NCBI GenBank assembly: GCA_021324615.1
Contig: JAJPIT010000021.1
Location: 1-59,364 of the forward strand
DNA: 59,364 nt
Reading direction: 5' to 3'
Origin: Terriglobia bacterium
GTDB lineage: Bacteria; Acidobacteriota; Terriglobia; Bryobacterales; Bryobacteraceae
The notes below the pieces were generated by a model, which did no database searches, was not told the origin of the DNA, and saw only the letters and a program-made list of their open reading frames with translations. Within the stretch, counting starts at the first letter, position 1. Each line of letters begins with the position of its first letter. A program made the translations under genes and the position numbers. Shown piece after piece: positions 50,858-59,364 of this stretch.

Positions 50858-52666
50858 GTGAACAACCGCGGGAGAAGAAACATCCAAGTGAAGCCAACCC
50901 AAACTGGCGATCCCAGTTATTTTCACAAGGTCGTTGATTGCCAGTGGGCGTGTCCCGCCCATACCAATGTTCCTGAATACATTCGCCTGATCGCGCAGGG
51001 GCGTTTTACTGACGCTTACATGCTCAACCGGGAGTCAAACGTCTTTCCCGGCATCCTGGGCCGCACCTGCGACCGGCCGTGCGAGCCGGCTTGCCGCCGC
51101 GGGCGTATCGACGGGAAACCGGTGGCCATCTGCCGTCTGAAACGCGTCGCGGCGGACCATCGCGGCGAAATCGCCGCCCGGCTCCCGAAAATTCCAGCCA
51201 AAAAGAATGGCAAGCGCATCGCCTGCATCGGCGCCGGACCGGCATCGCTCACCGTCGCCAACGATCTGATGCCGCTCGGCTACCAGGTCACCATTTTTGA
51301 GAAGAATGACAAGCCCGGCGGCTTAATGCGGACCAATATTCCCTCCTTCCGCCTGCCGGCGAGCGTGCTCGATGAAGAGTGCCAGACGATTCTCGATTTT
51401 GGCGTCGATATCCGCTATAACTCGCCCGTCACGAGCATGCGCGCGCTGCTCCAGGAAGGCTACGACGCGATCTTCGTGGGCAGCGGCGCGCCGCGCGGCA
51501 AGGAACTCGATCTTCCCGGACGCCGCGAAACGGATCGCATCCACATCGGAATCGACTGGCTGGAATCGATCGCCTTCGGCCACACGGATTCGATCGGCGA
51601 AAAAGTTTTGATCATCGGCGTCGGCAACACGGCGATGGATTGCTGCCGCTCTTCCCGCCGGCTCGGCGCCAAAGATATCAAGGTGATGGCGCGCCGGCCG
51701 CGGCCCTATTTCAAAGCTTCGCCCTGGGAGCTGGAAGACGCCGAGGAGGAAGGCGTCGAGATCGTCATCAATCATTCGCCCAAGCGGTTCGTCGTCGAAA
51801 ACGGAAAATTGACCGGCATGGAATTCGAGCGCCTGGAGTGGGACGCGAAAGCGAAAAATTCCAAGGTCCTCGACACCGTGTTTGTGCCGGCCGACGACGT
51901 CATTCTGGCCATCGGCCAGGAGAACGCGTTTCCCTGGTTTGAGCGCGATCTCGGCGCGCAGTTCGATAAATGGGACGCGCCGGTGGTCGACGAAAAAACG
52001 TACATGTCCACGCGGGAGGGGATCTTTTTCGGAGGCGATGCGGCCTGGGGTCCGAAAAATATCATCTGGGCGGTGGAACACGGGCATCAGGCGGCGATCT
52101 CCATCGATAACTACTGCCACCGGATCCCGGTCACGGACCGGCCCGCTTACGGCATGAATCTGATCTCCCAGAAGATGGGGCTTTCCGAGTGGAGCTATCA
52201 CAACGACTACAACCCGGCGCCGCGCCAGAAAATGACCCATGTCGATCTGGCCGAGCGGTTCAAAAAACTGAACATCGAGGTGGAGCTCGGCTTCAGCCCG
52301 GAGCAGACGGCAAAGGAGGTTCAGCGCTGCCTCAACTGCGACGTCCAAACCGTATTCACCGCGGAAAAGTGCATTGAATGCGACGCCTGCGTGGATATTT
52401 GCCCGCTTTTATGCCTGACCATCACGCGCGACGGCAGCGAAGAGGATCTGCGCGGGCGGCTTTCGGCGCCGGCTCTGAATCTCACGCAGGAGTTGTACGT
52501 TTCCGCCCCGCTGCCCCAAACCAAACGGCTCATGATCAAAGACGAGGATCTGTGCGTGCACTGCGGCCTTTGCGCCGAGCGTTGTCCCACCGCGGCCTGG
52601 GACATGCAGAAATTTGAACTGATAACGCCGTACGCCGGGAGGACCGCATGCTGCGCGCAGGCGTAG
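50858..52666 (+). CDS. GltD-like FAD/NAD(P) oxidoreductase fused to 2[4Fe-4S] ferredoxin
   Basis: 602 residues from GTG 50858; GTG 50888 (starting MKPTQTGDPSYFH) is an equally possible start. Residues 28-92 hold the N-terminal Fe-S domain of glutamate synthase small subunit/dihydropyrimidine dehydrogenase (C28, C32, C71, C75, C79, C92). The FAD motif is GAGPASLTVAND (125 on) and the NAD(P) motif is IGVGNTAMDCC. A linker then leads to two ferredoxin motifs, CIECDACVDICP (505-516) and CVHCGLCAERCP (566-577). No glutamate synthase large subunit is near. Overlap with korA by 19 bp suggests it moves electrons between reduced ferredoxin and NAD(P)H for the 2-oxoacid oxidoreductase. Confidence 0.92.
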   Translation: MNNRGRRNIQVKPTQTGDPSYFHKVVDCQWACPAHTNVPEYIRLIAQGRFTDAYMLNRESNVFPGILGRTCDRPCEPACRRGRIDGKPVAICRLKRVAADHRGEIAARLPKIPAKKNGKRIACIGAGPASLTVANDLMPLGYQVTIFEKNDKPGGLMRTNIPSFRLPASVLDEECQTILDFGVDIRYNSPVTSMRALLQEGYDAIFVGSGAPRGKELDLPGRRETDRIHIGIDWLESIAFGHTDSIGEKVLIIGVGNTAMDCCRSSRRLGAKDIKVMARRPRPYFKASPWELEDAEEEGVEIVINHSPKRFVVENGKLTGMEFERLEWDAKAKNSKVLDTVFVPADDVILAIGQENAFPWFERDLGAQFDKWDAPVVDEKTYMSTREGIFFGGDAAWGPKNIIWAVEHGHQAAISIDNYCHRIPVTDRPAYGMNLISQKMGLSEWSYHNDYNPAPRQKMTHVDLAERFKKLNIEVELGFSPEQTAKEVQRCLNCDVQTVFTAEKCIECDACVDICPLLCLTITRDGSEEDLRGRLSAPALNLTQELYVSAPLPQTKRLMIKDEDLCVHCGLCAERCPTAAWDMQKFELITPYAGRTACCAQA

Positions 52667-54483
52667 AACAGGCCGTCCGCGTCAACGACTTCGCGATCAA
52701 GCTGGCCAACGTAAACGGCACCGGATCGGCCAGCGCCAATGGTCTGCTGATGCAGGCGATCTTTCGCATGGGCATTCCGGTTTCCGGAAAAAATCTCTTT
52801 CCGTCAAACATCCAGGGGCTGCCGACCTGGTATGAGATCCGCGTCAGTAAAGACGGGTACACGGCGCGCGCGCTCGATTACGATCTGATGGTGGCCATGA
52901 ATGCGCAGACCTATGAGCGCGACATCCGGGAGGTCCGGCCGGGCGGGTATGTGCTGTACGATTCCACCTGGCCGCTGGATCCGCGACTGCACCGGCAGGA
53001 CGTGACGTTTTTGGGCGTGCCGCTGGCGGAGATGTGCAACGCCCACTTCCGCGAATCGCGGGAGCGCATCCTGATGAAGAATATCGCTTACGCCGGCGCG
53101 CTCATCGCGGTTCTCGAGGTGGACATGGACGTGGTCGAGCAGCTTCTGGACGAAAAGTTCGCCAAAAAGAAAGCGCTGCGCGAATCCAATCACAAAGCCC
53201 TGCGGCTGGGTTTCGACTACGCCAGGAAACACTTCGATCCGCTGCCGTTCCGTCTGGAAAAGATGGACGCCAACAGCGGCAAGATCCTGATTGACGGCAA
53301 CACCGCCACCGCGCTGGGCTGCCTGTACGCGGGCGCCACGGTGGCCGCCTGGTATCCCATCACGCCCTCCACTTCGGTGATGGACGCCTTCACCGATCTG
53401 TGCAGGAAGTACCGCAAGGATCCGGAAACCGGCGCGATGAACTGCTGCATCATTCAAGCCGAAGACGAGCTGGCGGCGATCGGCATGGTGATCGGGGCGG
53501 CCTGGAACGGCGCGCGCGCGTTCACCTCCACCTCCGGTCCGGGCATTTCGCTGATGAACGAACTGCTGGGCCTGGCCTATTACGCGGAAATTCCCGCGGT
53601 GGTCATGGATATCCAGCGCGTCGGCCCCTCGACGGGAATGCCGACGCGAACGCAGCAGGGCGACCTTCTTGAATGCGCCTACGCCTCGCACGGCGATACC
53701 AAGCACATCTGCCTGTATCCGGCCAATCCTTCGGAGTGCTTCGAGTTCGCCGTCAAATCCTTCGATCTGGCCGAGCGCTTCCAGACGCCCGTGTTCCTGC
53801 TCTCCGATCTGGATATCGGCATGAACGACTGGGTGGTGCCGCGCCTGAAATGGGACGACTCCTATCGCCCGGACCGCGGCCGCGTGCTCGATGCCGCGCA
53901 GCTCGAGCGGATCCAGAAATTTTTCCGCTACTGGCCCGAGGACGAGAACTTTGTCGCCGCGCGCACGCTGCCCGGCGTCAGCTCCAAGGGTGCGTACTTC
54001 ACGCGCGGATCGGGCCACAGCCGCACCGGCGCTTACACGGAAATGCCCGAAGAGTATCAGGAGGTGGTCGACCGCCTGCTGCGCAAGCACCAGGCGGCGG
54101 CGAAGTGGGTGCCCGAGCCGGTAATCGAGCGGCGCACGGGCGCGCAGTTCGGCGTGGTGACGCTGGGCGGATGCGACGCGGCGGTCCGCGAGGCGCTGGA
54201 CGTTCTGGATTCGCGCGGTATTCCCGCCGATTTTATGCGGATCCGCGCGTTTCCCTTCCCGGAAAGCGTGGAGGAGTTCCTCAACGATCACGAGTTCAAC
54301 TTCATCGTCGAGCAGAACCGCGATGCGCAGATGAAATCGCTGCTGCTGCTGGAAACCGGAGTCGCCAAGGACAAGCTGCGCAGCATCTGCGTCTACGGCG
54401 GATTCCCGCTCAGCGCCAAGCGCGTCACCGATCGAATTGCCAGTCAATTGGGAGAGCTGACCGAACGTGCCGTCCATCGCTAA
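52648..54483 (+). CDS. korA: 2-oxoacid:ferredoxin oxidoreductase, fused gamma-alpha subunit
   Basis: A 611-residue protein; GGGAGG lies 5 nt before the ATG. The N-terminal gamma domain has NVNGTGSASANGLLMQAIFR (22-41). The alpha domain has WYPITPSTS (235-243), QAEDELAAIGMVIGAAWNGARAF with the catalytic-site region, TSTSGPGISLMNE and MDIQRVGPSTGMPTRTQQGD. This is the two-subunit form found in 2-oxoglutarate and other 2-oxoacid:ferredoxin oxidoreductases. The substrate is most likely 2-oxoglutarate or pyruvate; sequence alone does not decide. Overlaps the flavoprotein by 19 bp and the beta subunit by 17 bp. The symbol is tentative. Confidence 0.93.
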   Translation: MLRAGVEQAVRVNDFAIKLANVNGTGSASANGLLMQAIFRMGIPVSGKNLFPSNIQGLPTWYEIRVSKDGYTARALDYDLMVAMNAQTYERDIREVRPGGYVLYDSTWPLDPRLHRQDVTFLGVPLAEMCNAHFRESRERILMKNIAYAGALIAVLEVDMDVVEQLLDEKFAKKKALRESNHKALRLGFDYARKHFDPLPFRLEKMDANSGKILIDGNTATALGCLYAGATVAAWYPITPSTSVMDAFTDLCRKYRKDPETGAMNCCIIQAEDELAAIGMVIGAAWNGARAFTSTSGPGISLMNELLGLAYYAEIPAVVMDIQRVGPSTGMPTRTQQGDLLECAYASHGDTKHICLYPANPSECFEFAVKSFDLAERFQTPVFLLSDLDIGMNDWVVPRLKWDDSYRPDRGRVLDAAQLERIQKFFRYWPEDENFVAARTLPGVSSKGAYFTRGSGHSRTGAYTEMPEEYQEVVDRLLRKHQAAAKWVPEPVIERRTGAQFGVVTLGGCDAAVREALDVLDSRGIPADFMRIRAFPFPESVEEFLNDHEFNFIVEQNRDAQMKSLLLLETGVAKDKLRSICVYGGFPLSAKRVTDRIASQLGELTERAVHR

Positions 54484-55522
54484 GCCGACCGCCATCCATC
54501 CCAGCCTGCATCGCAACGAGCTGGGTTTGACCATCCGCGATTACGAAGGCTCCATGTCGACGCTGTGCGCCGGCTGCGGGCACGATTCGATCACCGCCGC
54601 GATCATCCGCGCCTGCTGGGAAATTTCCCTGGCCCCGCATATGCTGGCCAAGATGAGCGGCATCGGCTGTTCTTCGAAAACGCCGACTTATTTTGTGAGC
54701 GGCGCGCACGGCTTCAATTCCGCGCACGGCCGCATGGCCGCCATCGCCACCGGCGCCAGCGCCGCCAACCGCGAGCTGACCTACATCGGCGTTTCCGGCG
54801 ACGGCGACTCTCTCTCGATCGGCCTGGGCCACCTGTGCCACGCCATCCGCCGCAATCTGAAGATGCTGTACATCATCGAAAATAACGGCGTCTATGGATT
54901 AACCAAGGGCCAGTTTTCCGCCTCGGCCGATGTGGGCTCCAAGAGCAAGAAAGGCGAGCCCAACCGCATGGCTCCCATCGATCCGGTGGCGCTTGCGCTG
55001 AGCCTGGGCGCGACCTTCGTGGCGCGGAGTTTTTCCGGCGATAAAGACCAGCTCGTGCCGATCCTCAAGGCGGCGCTGTCGCATCGCGGCTTCGCCCTGG
55101 TGGACGTGATTTCGCCCTGCGTGACCTTTAACGATCACGCCGGGTCGACCAAAAGTTATCTCTACACCCGCAACAATATGCTGAAGGCGACGGAGACCGA
55201 TTTCGTTCCGCCCGCTTCCGAAATCCTCGCCACCATCGGCCGGAACGGCGCCGTCAGCGTCACCATGCACGACGGCAGCGTGGTCCGGTTCAAAGGCGTT
55301 CCACCCGATTACGACCCGACCGACCGCAAAAAGGTGCTCGATTATCTCTCCGAGCACCACGGCAAAGGCGAGGTGGTCACGGGATTGCTCTACATCGACG
55401 AATCCGTCCCGGATATGCATGAGCTGAACAACACTCCGGCGCAGGCGCTGACGAAAATTCCGTTCGAAAAACTGTGCCCCGGCTCGGCGGCGCTGGACAC
55501 GCTTCAGGAAGAGTTCCGCTGA
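54467..55522 (+). CDS. korB: 2-oxoacid:ferredoxin oxidoreductase beta subunit
   Basis: 351 residues from GTG 54467. TPP and Fe-S features: CAGCGHD (34-40), MSGIGCSSKTP, SGDGDSLSIGLGHL (GDGD 111-114) and IENNGVYGLTKGQ. The 4Fe-4S ligand set of KorB is probably C34, C37, the Cys of GCSS and the later DVISPC. GLTKGQ is typical of KorB rather than of PFOR. The protein binds thiamine diphosphate and takes electrons to ferredoxin. Last gene of the coupled trio. Confidence 0.93.
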   Translation: MPSIAKPTAIHPSLHRNELGLTIRDYEGSMSTLCAGCGHDSITAAIIRACWEISLAPHMLAKMSGIGCSSKTPTYFVSGAHGFNSAHGRMAAIATGASAANRELTYIGVSGDGDSLSIGLGHLCHAIRRNLKMLYIIENNGVYGLTKGQFSASADVGSKSKKGEPNRMAPIDPVALALSLGATFVARSFSGDKDQLVPILKAALSHRGFALVDVISPCVTFNDHAGSTKSYLYTRNNMLKATETDFVPPASEILATIGRNGAVSVTMHDGSVVRFKGVPPDYDPTDRKKVLDYLSEHHGKGEVVTGLLYIDESVPDMHELNNTPAQALTKIPFEKLCPGSAALDTLQEEFR

Positions 55523-55556
55523 TGCCGCGCGCGCCGTTTGCGGGACCACTGCGCTC

Positions 55557-57002
55557 TTGATCCCCTCCGCCTCAGGCGACGCTTACGCGGGCCGGCGGGC
55601 GTGGACGGCCGCCGTCGCAGCCCTGGCGGTGCTCGCGTTCCTCACGCTCGCCTATCCGGTCGCGCGCGCCTTCGCCGGTTACGAAATTAATTTCAACGAA
55701 GGCTGGAACGCGTATCGCCAGACCCTGGCGGCTCAGGGCGTTCCGCTTTACGGCTCCGTTCCGCGCTACACCGTGGTGAATTATCCGCCCGTTTCCTTTC
55801 ATGTCATCGGATTTTTGGGCCGGTTTCTGGGCGGCGTTACCGCCGCCGGACGCTACGTTTCTCTGGCCTCGCTGGGGCTGATCGCAATTCTGGTGGCGGC
55901 CATCGTCCGGCGGTTCACGCGCGGGATGGCGGCAGGATTGTACGCGGCGCTCAGTTTTATCGTCTGGCTCGCCGTTTTTTCTCCGGACCGCATCGGCATG
56001 AACGACCCGCAGTTGTTCGCCACCGTTTTCGGGCTCGCCGGATTTTACGCGTTTTTGACGAATCCCGAATCGCCGCGCATCCTCAGCCTGTCCGCTGTTC
56101 TTTTTGCGTTGTGTCTGTTCACGAAACACAATCTTTTCGCGATTCCGCTGGCGGTGGGCGCGTATCTGCTGCTGGGCCGCGCATGGAGGCCTTTTTTGAT
56201 CTGGGCGGGAGCGTGTCTGGCCGCCTCGCTCGCATTGTTTCTTGCCGCCCGGGCCGTGGATGGTCCGTATTTATTGGTTCACATGGCCAGCGCTCGAACA
56301 TATTCGATCCGCGCCGCGGTGCTGCGCTCGGCGGCCTATGTCGGGATGTTCCAGATTCCCGTGGCGGTGCTGGTCCTGTGGTGCTGGAGGAACGCGGCAT
56401 CGGCTCCGCGGCGGGTGCTGGTGCTGGGGGCCGCCGCGGCGCACGCGACCGCGTTTATCCTTTCCGGCGGCCACGGCGTCGATCGCAACATTTTTTTTGA
56501 TGCGATGCTCCTGGACGCCGTCATTCTGGCCGTTGCCCTGGCCGATTACGAAAAATCGCCGTCCGGCATTTTTGCCGTGCTGCTGCTGGCGCCGTTGATT
56601 GCGCCCGCCGCGCTCGCGCCGCCGGTGCTCGCTGGGGAGGCCGCCGAATCCGCCGCCGCGCCGCGGCTCGAGCAGGAATTCCAGGAGACCATCGAATTTG
56701 TCGCGGATCACGCCGGCCGCGCCTTCTGCGCCAATCCGCTGGTTTGCTTCGCCGCCGGAAAGCCAGACGAGATTGACATGTTCTATGTTCCCGAGCAGAT
56801 CGCCTTAGGCAAGCTCCCCGAATCCGAACTGGTGAACATGATCGAGACCTACCGCTTCTCGACCATCGAGATCGGCCTGCCCGGCGGCGAGCTGGTCCGT
56901 CCCGACAATTTTTCGATCAATCTGATGCACGCGATCGAGCGCCGCTACCGCATCGCGCTGCGGAACACGCGATATGCGATTCTGGTTCCCAAGCTGGATT
57001 GA
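55557..57002 (+). CDS. GT39-like polytopic membrane protein
   Basis: A 481-residue protein with about ten membrane helices. The first luminal loop has EINFNEGWNAYRQTLAAQG and YGSVPRYTVVNYPPVSFH, the acidic-motif region of the dolichyl-/undecaprenyl-phosphate-sugar glycosyltransferases (PMT/ArnT-like, GT-C fold). The helix block LAALSFIVWLAVF-DRIGMND continues the typical pattern. The start is probably TTG 55557 and is poorly supported. Directly followed by a polyprenol-phosphate-mannose-synthase-like gene (3-nt gap), so a lipid-linked sugar donor/acceptor pair is likely. Confidence 0.8.
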   Translation: MIPSASGDAYAGRRAWTAAVAALAVLAFLTLAYPVARAFAGYEINFNEGWNAYRQTLAAQGVPLYGSVPRYTVVNYPPVSFHVIGFLGRFLGGVTAAGRYVSLASLGLIAILVAAIVRRFTRGMAAGLYAALSFIVWLAVFSPDRIGMNDPQLFATVFGLAGFYAFLTNPESPRILSLSAVLFALCLFTKHNLFAIPLAVGAYLLLGRAWRPFLIWAGACLAASLALFLAARAVDGPYLLVHMASARTYSIRAAVLRSAAYVGMFQIPVAVLVLWCWRNAASAPRRVLVLGAAAAHATAFILSGGHGVDRNIFFDAMLLDAVILAVALADYEKSPSGIFAVLLLAPLIAPAALAPPVLAGEAAESAAAPRLEQEFQETIEFVADHAGRAFCANPLVCFAAGKPDEIDMFYVPEQIALGKLPESELVNMIETYRFSTIEIGLPGGELVRPDNFSINLMHAIERRYRIALRNTRYAILVPKLD

Positions 57003-57005
57003 ACC

Positions 57006-57746
57006 GTGCGCATCCGCGTGCTGCTGCCGACCTTTAACGAGAACGCCAACATCGAAGCGATGGTGCGCGAGGTATTCAAGGCCGCGCCCGGCGTGGCCGT
57101 GCTGGTGATCGATGACAGCTCTCCCGACGGTACGGCGGCAACGGTGAAGCGCCTGCGCGCCGAGTTTCCGAAGCTCGATTTGCTCGTTCGGGCGCGCCGC
57201 GAAGGATTGGGCAAGGCGTACCTGGCGGGTTTCGCAGCCTCGATGGATCAGGCCGACGCGGTGATCACGATGGACGCCGATTTCTCGCACGATCCGGCGC
57301 ACCTGGACGCGCTGATCGCCGCCGGCCAATCGCACGCCGTCGTGATCGGGTCGCGGTATACGCGCGGCGGCGGAGTCGCTGGTTGGGAATCCTGGCGGCG
57401 CGCCCTGAGCGGAGGCGGCAATCTCTACGCCCGGGCGATCACGAAACTGCCGGTTCGCGACTGCACCTCCGGTTTCATGCTGCTGCGCACCGAAGCTCTG
57501 CGCCGCATTGATCCTGACTGCGTCGCCGCGTCGGGCTACGCGTTCCTGATCGAGCTGAAGTACCGGCTGTGGCGGTCCGGTGCGAGCCTCGCCGAAGTGC
57601 CCATCACCTTTCGCGCGCGCCGCGGCGGAGAGTCGAAGCTGACCAGCCACATCGTGGCGGAAGGCATGGTGACGCCCTGGCGACTGCGCTTCGGAAAGGC
57701 CGGAGAGAGTTCCGCGCGCCACAAGAGCGCGCCGAAGACGCTATGA
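57006..57746 (+). CDS. Polyprenol-phosphate mannosyltransferase-like GT2
   Basis: 246 residues from GTG 57006. GT-A fold family 2: VLLPTFNENANIEAMV, VLVIDDSSPDGTAATV, GLGKAYLAGFA and MDADFSHDPAHL (DXD-like), then IGSRYTRGGGV and CTSGFMLLRTEAL, all hallmark segments of dolichol-phosphate mannose synthase-like enzymes. It would transfer a hexose from a nucleotide sugar to a polyprenyl phosphate at the cytoplasmic face. No membrane helices at the C-terminus. Coupled with the GT39-like gene. Confidence 0.92.
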   Translation: MRIRVLLPTFNENANIEAMVREVFKAAPGVAVLVIDDSSPDGTAATVKRLRAEFPKLDLLVRARREGLGKAYLAGFAASMDQADAVITMDADFSHDPAHLDALIAAGQSHAVVIGSRYTRGGGVAGWESWRRALSGGGNLYARAITKLPVRDCTSGFMLLRTEALRRIDPDCVAASGYAFLIELKYRLWRSGASLAEVPITFRARRGGESKLTSHIVAEGMVTPWRLRFGKAGESSARHKSAPKTL

Positions 57747-57821
57747 TAGTTGGTGGTTCGCACCCGCCGGCCCCCTGCGGAAGAGCGCCGCGGTGGCGTT
57801 CCTCGAAAGGTCCCATCGAGT

Positions 57822-58952
57822 TTGGCACTCACGGTTGGCGTTCTCAAAGAAAATTTCCCGTCGGAGCGGCGCGTGGCGGCGACGCCGCGCGTGCTCGATC
57901 TGCTGAAAAAATCCGGGGTTGAAACTTGGATCGAATCCGGCGCGGGACTGGAATCCGGCTTCCCCGACGACGAATACATCGCCAAGGGCGGACGCGTGGC
58001 GCCCGCCGCCGCCGTGCGGGAAAATGCGCAGATCCTGCTGCACGTCCGGGTGCCGGCGGAGCCGCCCGGCCGCGATGCCATCGCCATCGGCTTCTGCGAT
58101 CCGCTGAGCGATCCGGCGATCGCGGCGCGCTACGCGCAGGCCGGCGCGACCCTGTTTTCCATGGAGCTGGTGCCGCGCATCACGCGCGCGCAGTCCATGG
58201 ATGCGCTTTCCTCGATGGCGTCCATCGCCGGCTACAAGGCGGTGCTGCTGGCGGCGGTGAATCTGCCGCGCATCTTCCCCATGATGACCACCGCGGCCGG
58301 AACCATGCCGCCGGCGCGGGTGCTGGTGATCGGCGCCGGCGTCGCCGGCTTGCAGGCCATCGCCACGGCCCGGCGGTTGGGCGCCGTGGTCAGCGGCTAC
58401 GACGTGCGCGCGGCCGTCAAGGAGCAGATCGAAAGCCTCGGCGCTAAATTCGTCAATATCAAAATCGAAGAAAGCGGCGAAGGCGAGGGCGGCTACGCCA
58501 AGGCGCTCAGCGAGGCCGCCATCCGCAGCCAGCGCGAGCAGATGGCGCAGGTGATGAAGGAGCAGGACGTGGTGATCACCACCGCCGCGGTTCCCGGAAA
58601 GAAAGCGCCGCTGCTGGTCACGCGCGAGATGCTGCGCGCCATGGCCCCCGGATCCATCCTGGTGGATCTGGCGGCCGAGCGCGGCGGCAACTGCGAAGTC
58701 ACCCGCGCCGGCGAAACGGTCGTCGAGCAGGGCGTCATGGTGCTCGGTCCGGTGAATGTGCCGGCCACGGTGCCGCGGCACGCCAGCGAAATGTACGCGC
58801 GCAATATCGTGACCTTCCTGAAGAACATGATTACCAAGGACGGCCAGTTGAACCTCGACCTGAACGATGAGATCACGCGCGAAACGCTGGTGGCGCGGGG
58901 CGGGGAAGTGGTGCATCCGAAAGTGCAGGCGCTGCTTGGAGTCAATGCCTAG
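57822..58952 (+). CDS. pntAA: NAD(P) transhydrogenase subunit alpha part 1 (PntAA)
   Basis: I choose TTG 57822 (MALTVGVLKENFPSERRVAA) since the family begins there; the frame is open back to 57750 with sequence unlike the family. 376 residues. RVAATPRVLDLLKKSGVE, then LSSMASIAGYKAVLLAA and VLVIGAGVAGLQAIATARRLGAVV (GAGVAG at 171-176) define the NAD(H)-binding dI domain of the proton-translocating transhydrogenase. GKKAPLLVTREMLRAMAPGS follows. Split alpha subunit as in many bacteria. GAAAGG is the weak ribosome site. Supplies NADPH from NADH using the proton gradient. Confidence 0.93.
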   Translation: MALTVGVLKENFPSERRVAATPRVLDLLKKSGVETWIESGAGLESGFPDDEYIAKGGRVAPAAAVRENAQILLHVRVPAEPPGRDAIAIGFCDPLSDPAIAARYAQAGATLFSMELVPRITRAQSMDALSSMASIAGYKAVLLAAVNLPRIFPMMTTAAGTMPPARVLVIGAGVAGLQAIATARRLGAVVSGYDVRAAVKEQIESLGAKFVNIKIEESGEGEGGYAKALSEAAIRSQREQMAQVMKEQDVVITTAAVPGKKAPLLVTREMLRAMAPGSILVDLAAERGGNCEVTRAGETVVEQGVMVLGPVNVPATVPRHASEMYARNIVTFLKNMITKDGQLNLDLNDEITRETLVARGGEVVHPKVQALLGVNA

Positions 58953-58990
58953 GACTCCGGCGCCCGTTCCCATGAGATCCGTGTGAGTTT

Positions 58991-59284
58991 ATGTCGAATG
59001 AATTAGAAGTCAGCTTGTACGTGTTGGTGCTGGCCGTCCCGCTGGGGCTGGAGCTGGTGCGCCGCGTCTCGCCGCTGCTGCACACGCCGCTGATGTCGCT
59101 GACCAACGCGATTTCGGCGATCTCGGTGGTCGGCGCGATCCTGATTTCAGGAGCGGGCGATTCGCCCACGCTCAGCCGGGTGCTCGGCTGCATCGCGGTG
59201 ACCTCCTCGACGATCAACATCGTGGCCGGATTCCTGATCACCGACCGCATGCTCAAAATGTTCAAGAAAAAGGAGAACAAGTGA
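58991..59284 (+). CDS. pntAB: NAD(P) transhydrogenase subunit alpha part 2 (PntAB)
   Basis: 97 residues with three membrane helices, including LYVLVLAVPLGLELVRRV, TPLMSLTNAISAISVVGAILIS (the conserved TPLMS(V/L)TNAIS motif) and CIAVTSSTINIVAGFLITDRML. It forms the membrane domain dII half. A basic tail KMFKKKENK is cytoplasmic. The last codons contain AAGGAGAA, the ribosome site of pntB, and overlap its GTG start by 4 bp. Confidence 0.95.
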   Translation: MSNELEVSLYVLVLAVPLGLELVRRVSPLLHTPLMSLTNAISAISVVGAILISGAGDSPTLSRVLGCIAVTSSTINIVAGFLITDRMLKMFKKKENK

Positions 59285-59364
59285 CGCCGGGAGCAGAAGC
59301 GGCGCCGGGAATCTGGCAGGCCGCCTATATCGTCGCCGCCCTGACGATCGTCCTTTCCATCAAA
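59281..59364 (+). CDS. pntB: NAD(P) transhydrogenase subunit beta, start only
   Basis: GTG 59281 follows AAGGAGAACAA and reads MTPGAEAAPGIWQAAYIVAA, then LTIVLSIK, cut off by the window edge. The opening membrane helix fits the PntB N-terminus, and the order pntAA-pntAB-pntB is standard. Confidence 0.85.
   Translation, partial: MTPGAEAAPGIWQAAYIVAALTIVLSIK

Noticed and set aside
1-59364. Mobile element, prophage, toxin-antitoxin or restriction system
   Set aside because: No transposase, integrase, phage, methylase-endonuclease or toxin pair was recognised, and no terminal inverted repeats with target duplications were seen.

Overview
The window looks like a chromosome segment of an acidobacterium of the Bryobacterales / Candidatus Solibacter type. 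This is inferred from gene content, not from a marker gene. GC is high (roughly 60-65 % by eye). The indicators are a planctomycete-type PSCyt/PSD1 protein paired with a DUF1501 protein, many secreted creatininase-like proteins, carboxypeptidase-regulatory/TonB outer-membrane receptors, OmpR-type winged-helix domains fused to membrane proteins, and several single-haem secreted proteins. I see no rRNA, tRNA, insertion sequence, prophage or CRISPR array.

Layout. 1-7436: an incomplete small secreted Cys protein, a secreted sugar-isomerase-like TIM barrel, a membrane-anchored winged-helix protein, then a run of three secreted creatininase paralogues interleaved with a LamG-like protein and an unknown helical protein. 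7573-12533: PSCyt/PSD1 - DUF1501 - secreted helical protein. 12561-15299: a strong terminator, then a TonB-dependent receptor behind a large inverted repeat. 15384-20218 (minus strand): DoxX, FtsH with a small secreted leader ORF, a membrane protein without a standard start codon, and a FecR-like protein with 36-bp repeats. 20303-24663: a haem/copper-monooxygenase-like protein, a zinc-ribbon membrane protein, DedA and a CpaE-like ATPase. 24798-29305: a small Cys-rich ORF, a possible structured RNA leader, and a translationally coupled pair (unknown secreted protein plus alkaline-phosphatase-superfamily phosphodiesterase). 29347-33068: small ORFs, homogentisate dioxygenase, a Tam-like methyltransferase and an unknown protein.

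33315-38725 is an operon for a Tat-exported molybdenum hydroxylase: a 2Fe-2S subunit broken by a one-base deletion, a molybdopterin subunit, an FAD subunit with an extra Cys loop, a b-type cytochrome, and a small helical protein. It would pass electrons from periplasmic oxidation of an aldehyde, purine or heterocycle to the quinone pool. 38783-39247 is a pseudopilin. 39244-42177 (minus) is zwf-opcA plus a signal-peptide-bearing methyltransferase. 42216-44402 is a large secreted haem protein. 44448-45820 (minus) is a phosphoesterase, a GNAT enzyme and a 51-residue protein. 45853-47044 carries a Cys-rich protein, a CbiX-like protein and a two-helix membrane protein. 47224-50289 is a second TonB-type receptor, and 50375-50812 a second DoxX.

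50858-55522 is a tightly coupled central-metabolism operon: a GltD-like flavoprotein fused to a two-cluster ferredoxin, followed by the alpha and beta subunits of a 2-oxoacid:ferredoxin oxidoreductase. A GT39-like membrane protein and a dolichol-phosphate-mannose-synthase-like glycosyltransferase follow. The window ends in a split proton-translocating transhydrogenase (pntAA-pntAB-pntB, the last cut by the window edge). Zwf/OpcA, the ferredoxin flavoprotein, KorAB and Pnt all bear on NADPH and ferredoxin balance.

Points I consider most worth following: CGTAACA direct repeats with 10-bp period near a membrane-bound OmpR-type regulator; the secreted creatininase clade with altered metal ligands; the nested hairpins at 25108-25196; the frameshift at 33654; and several small ORFs (18024-18170, 24798-25034, 45665-45820) that ordinary gene calling may miss.
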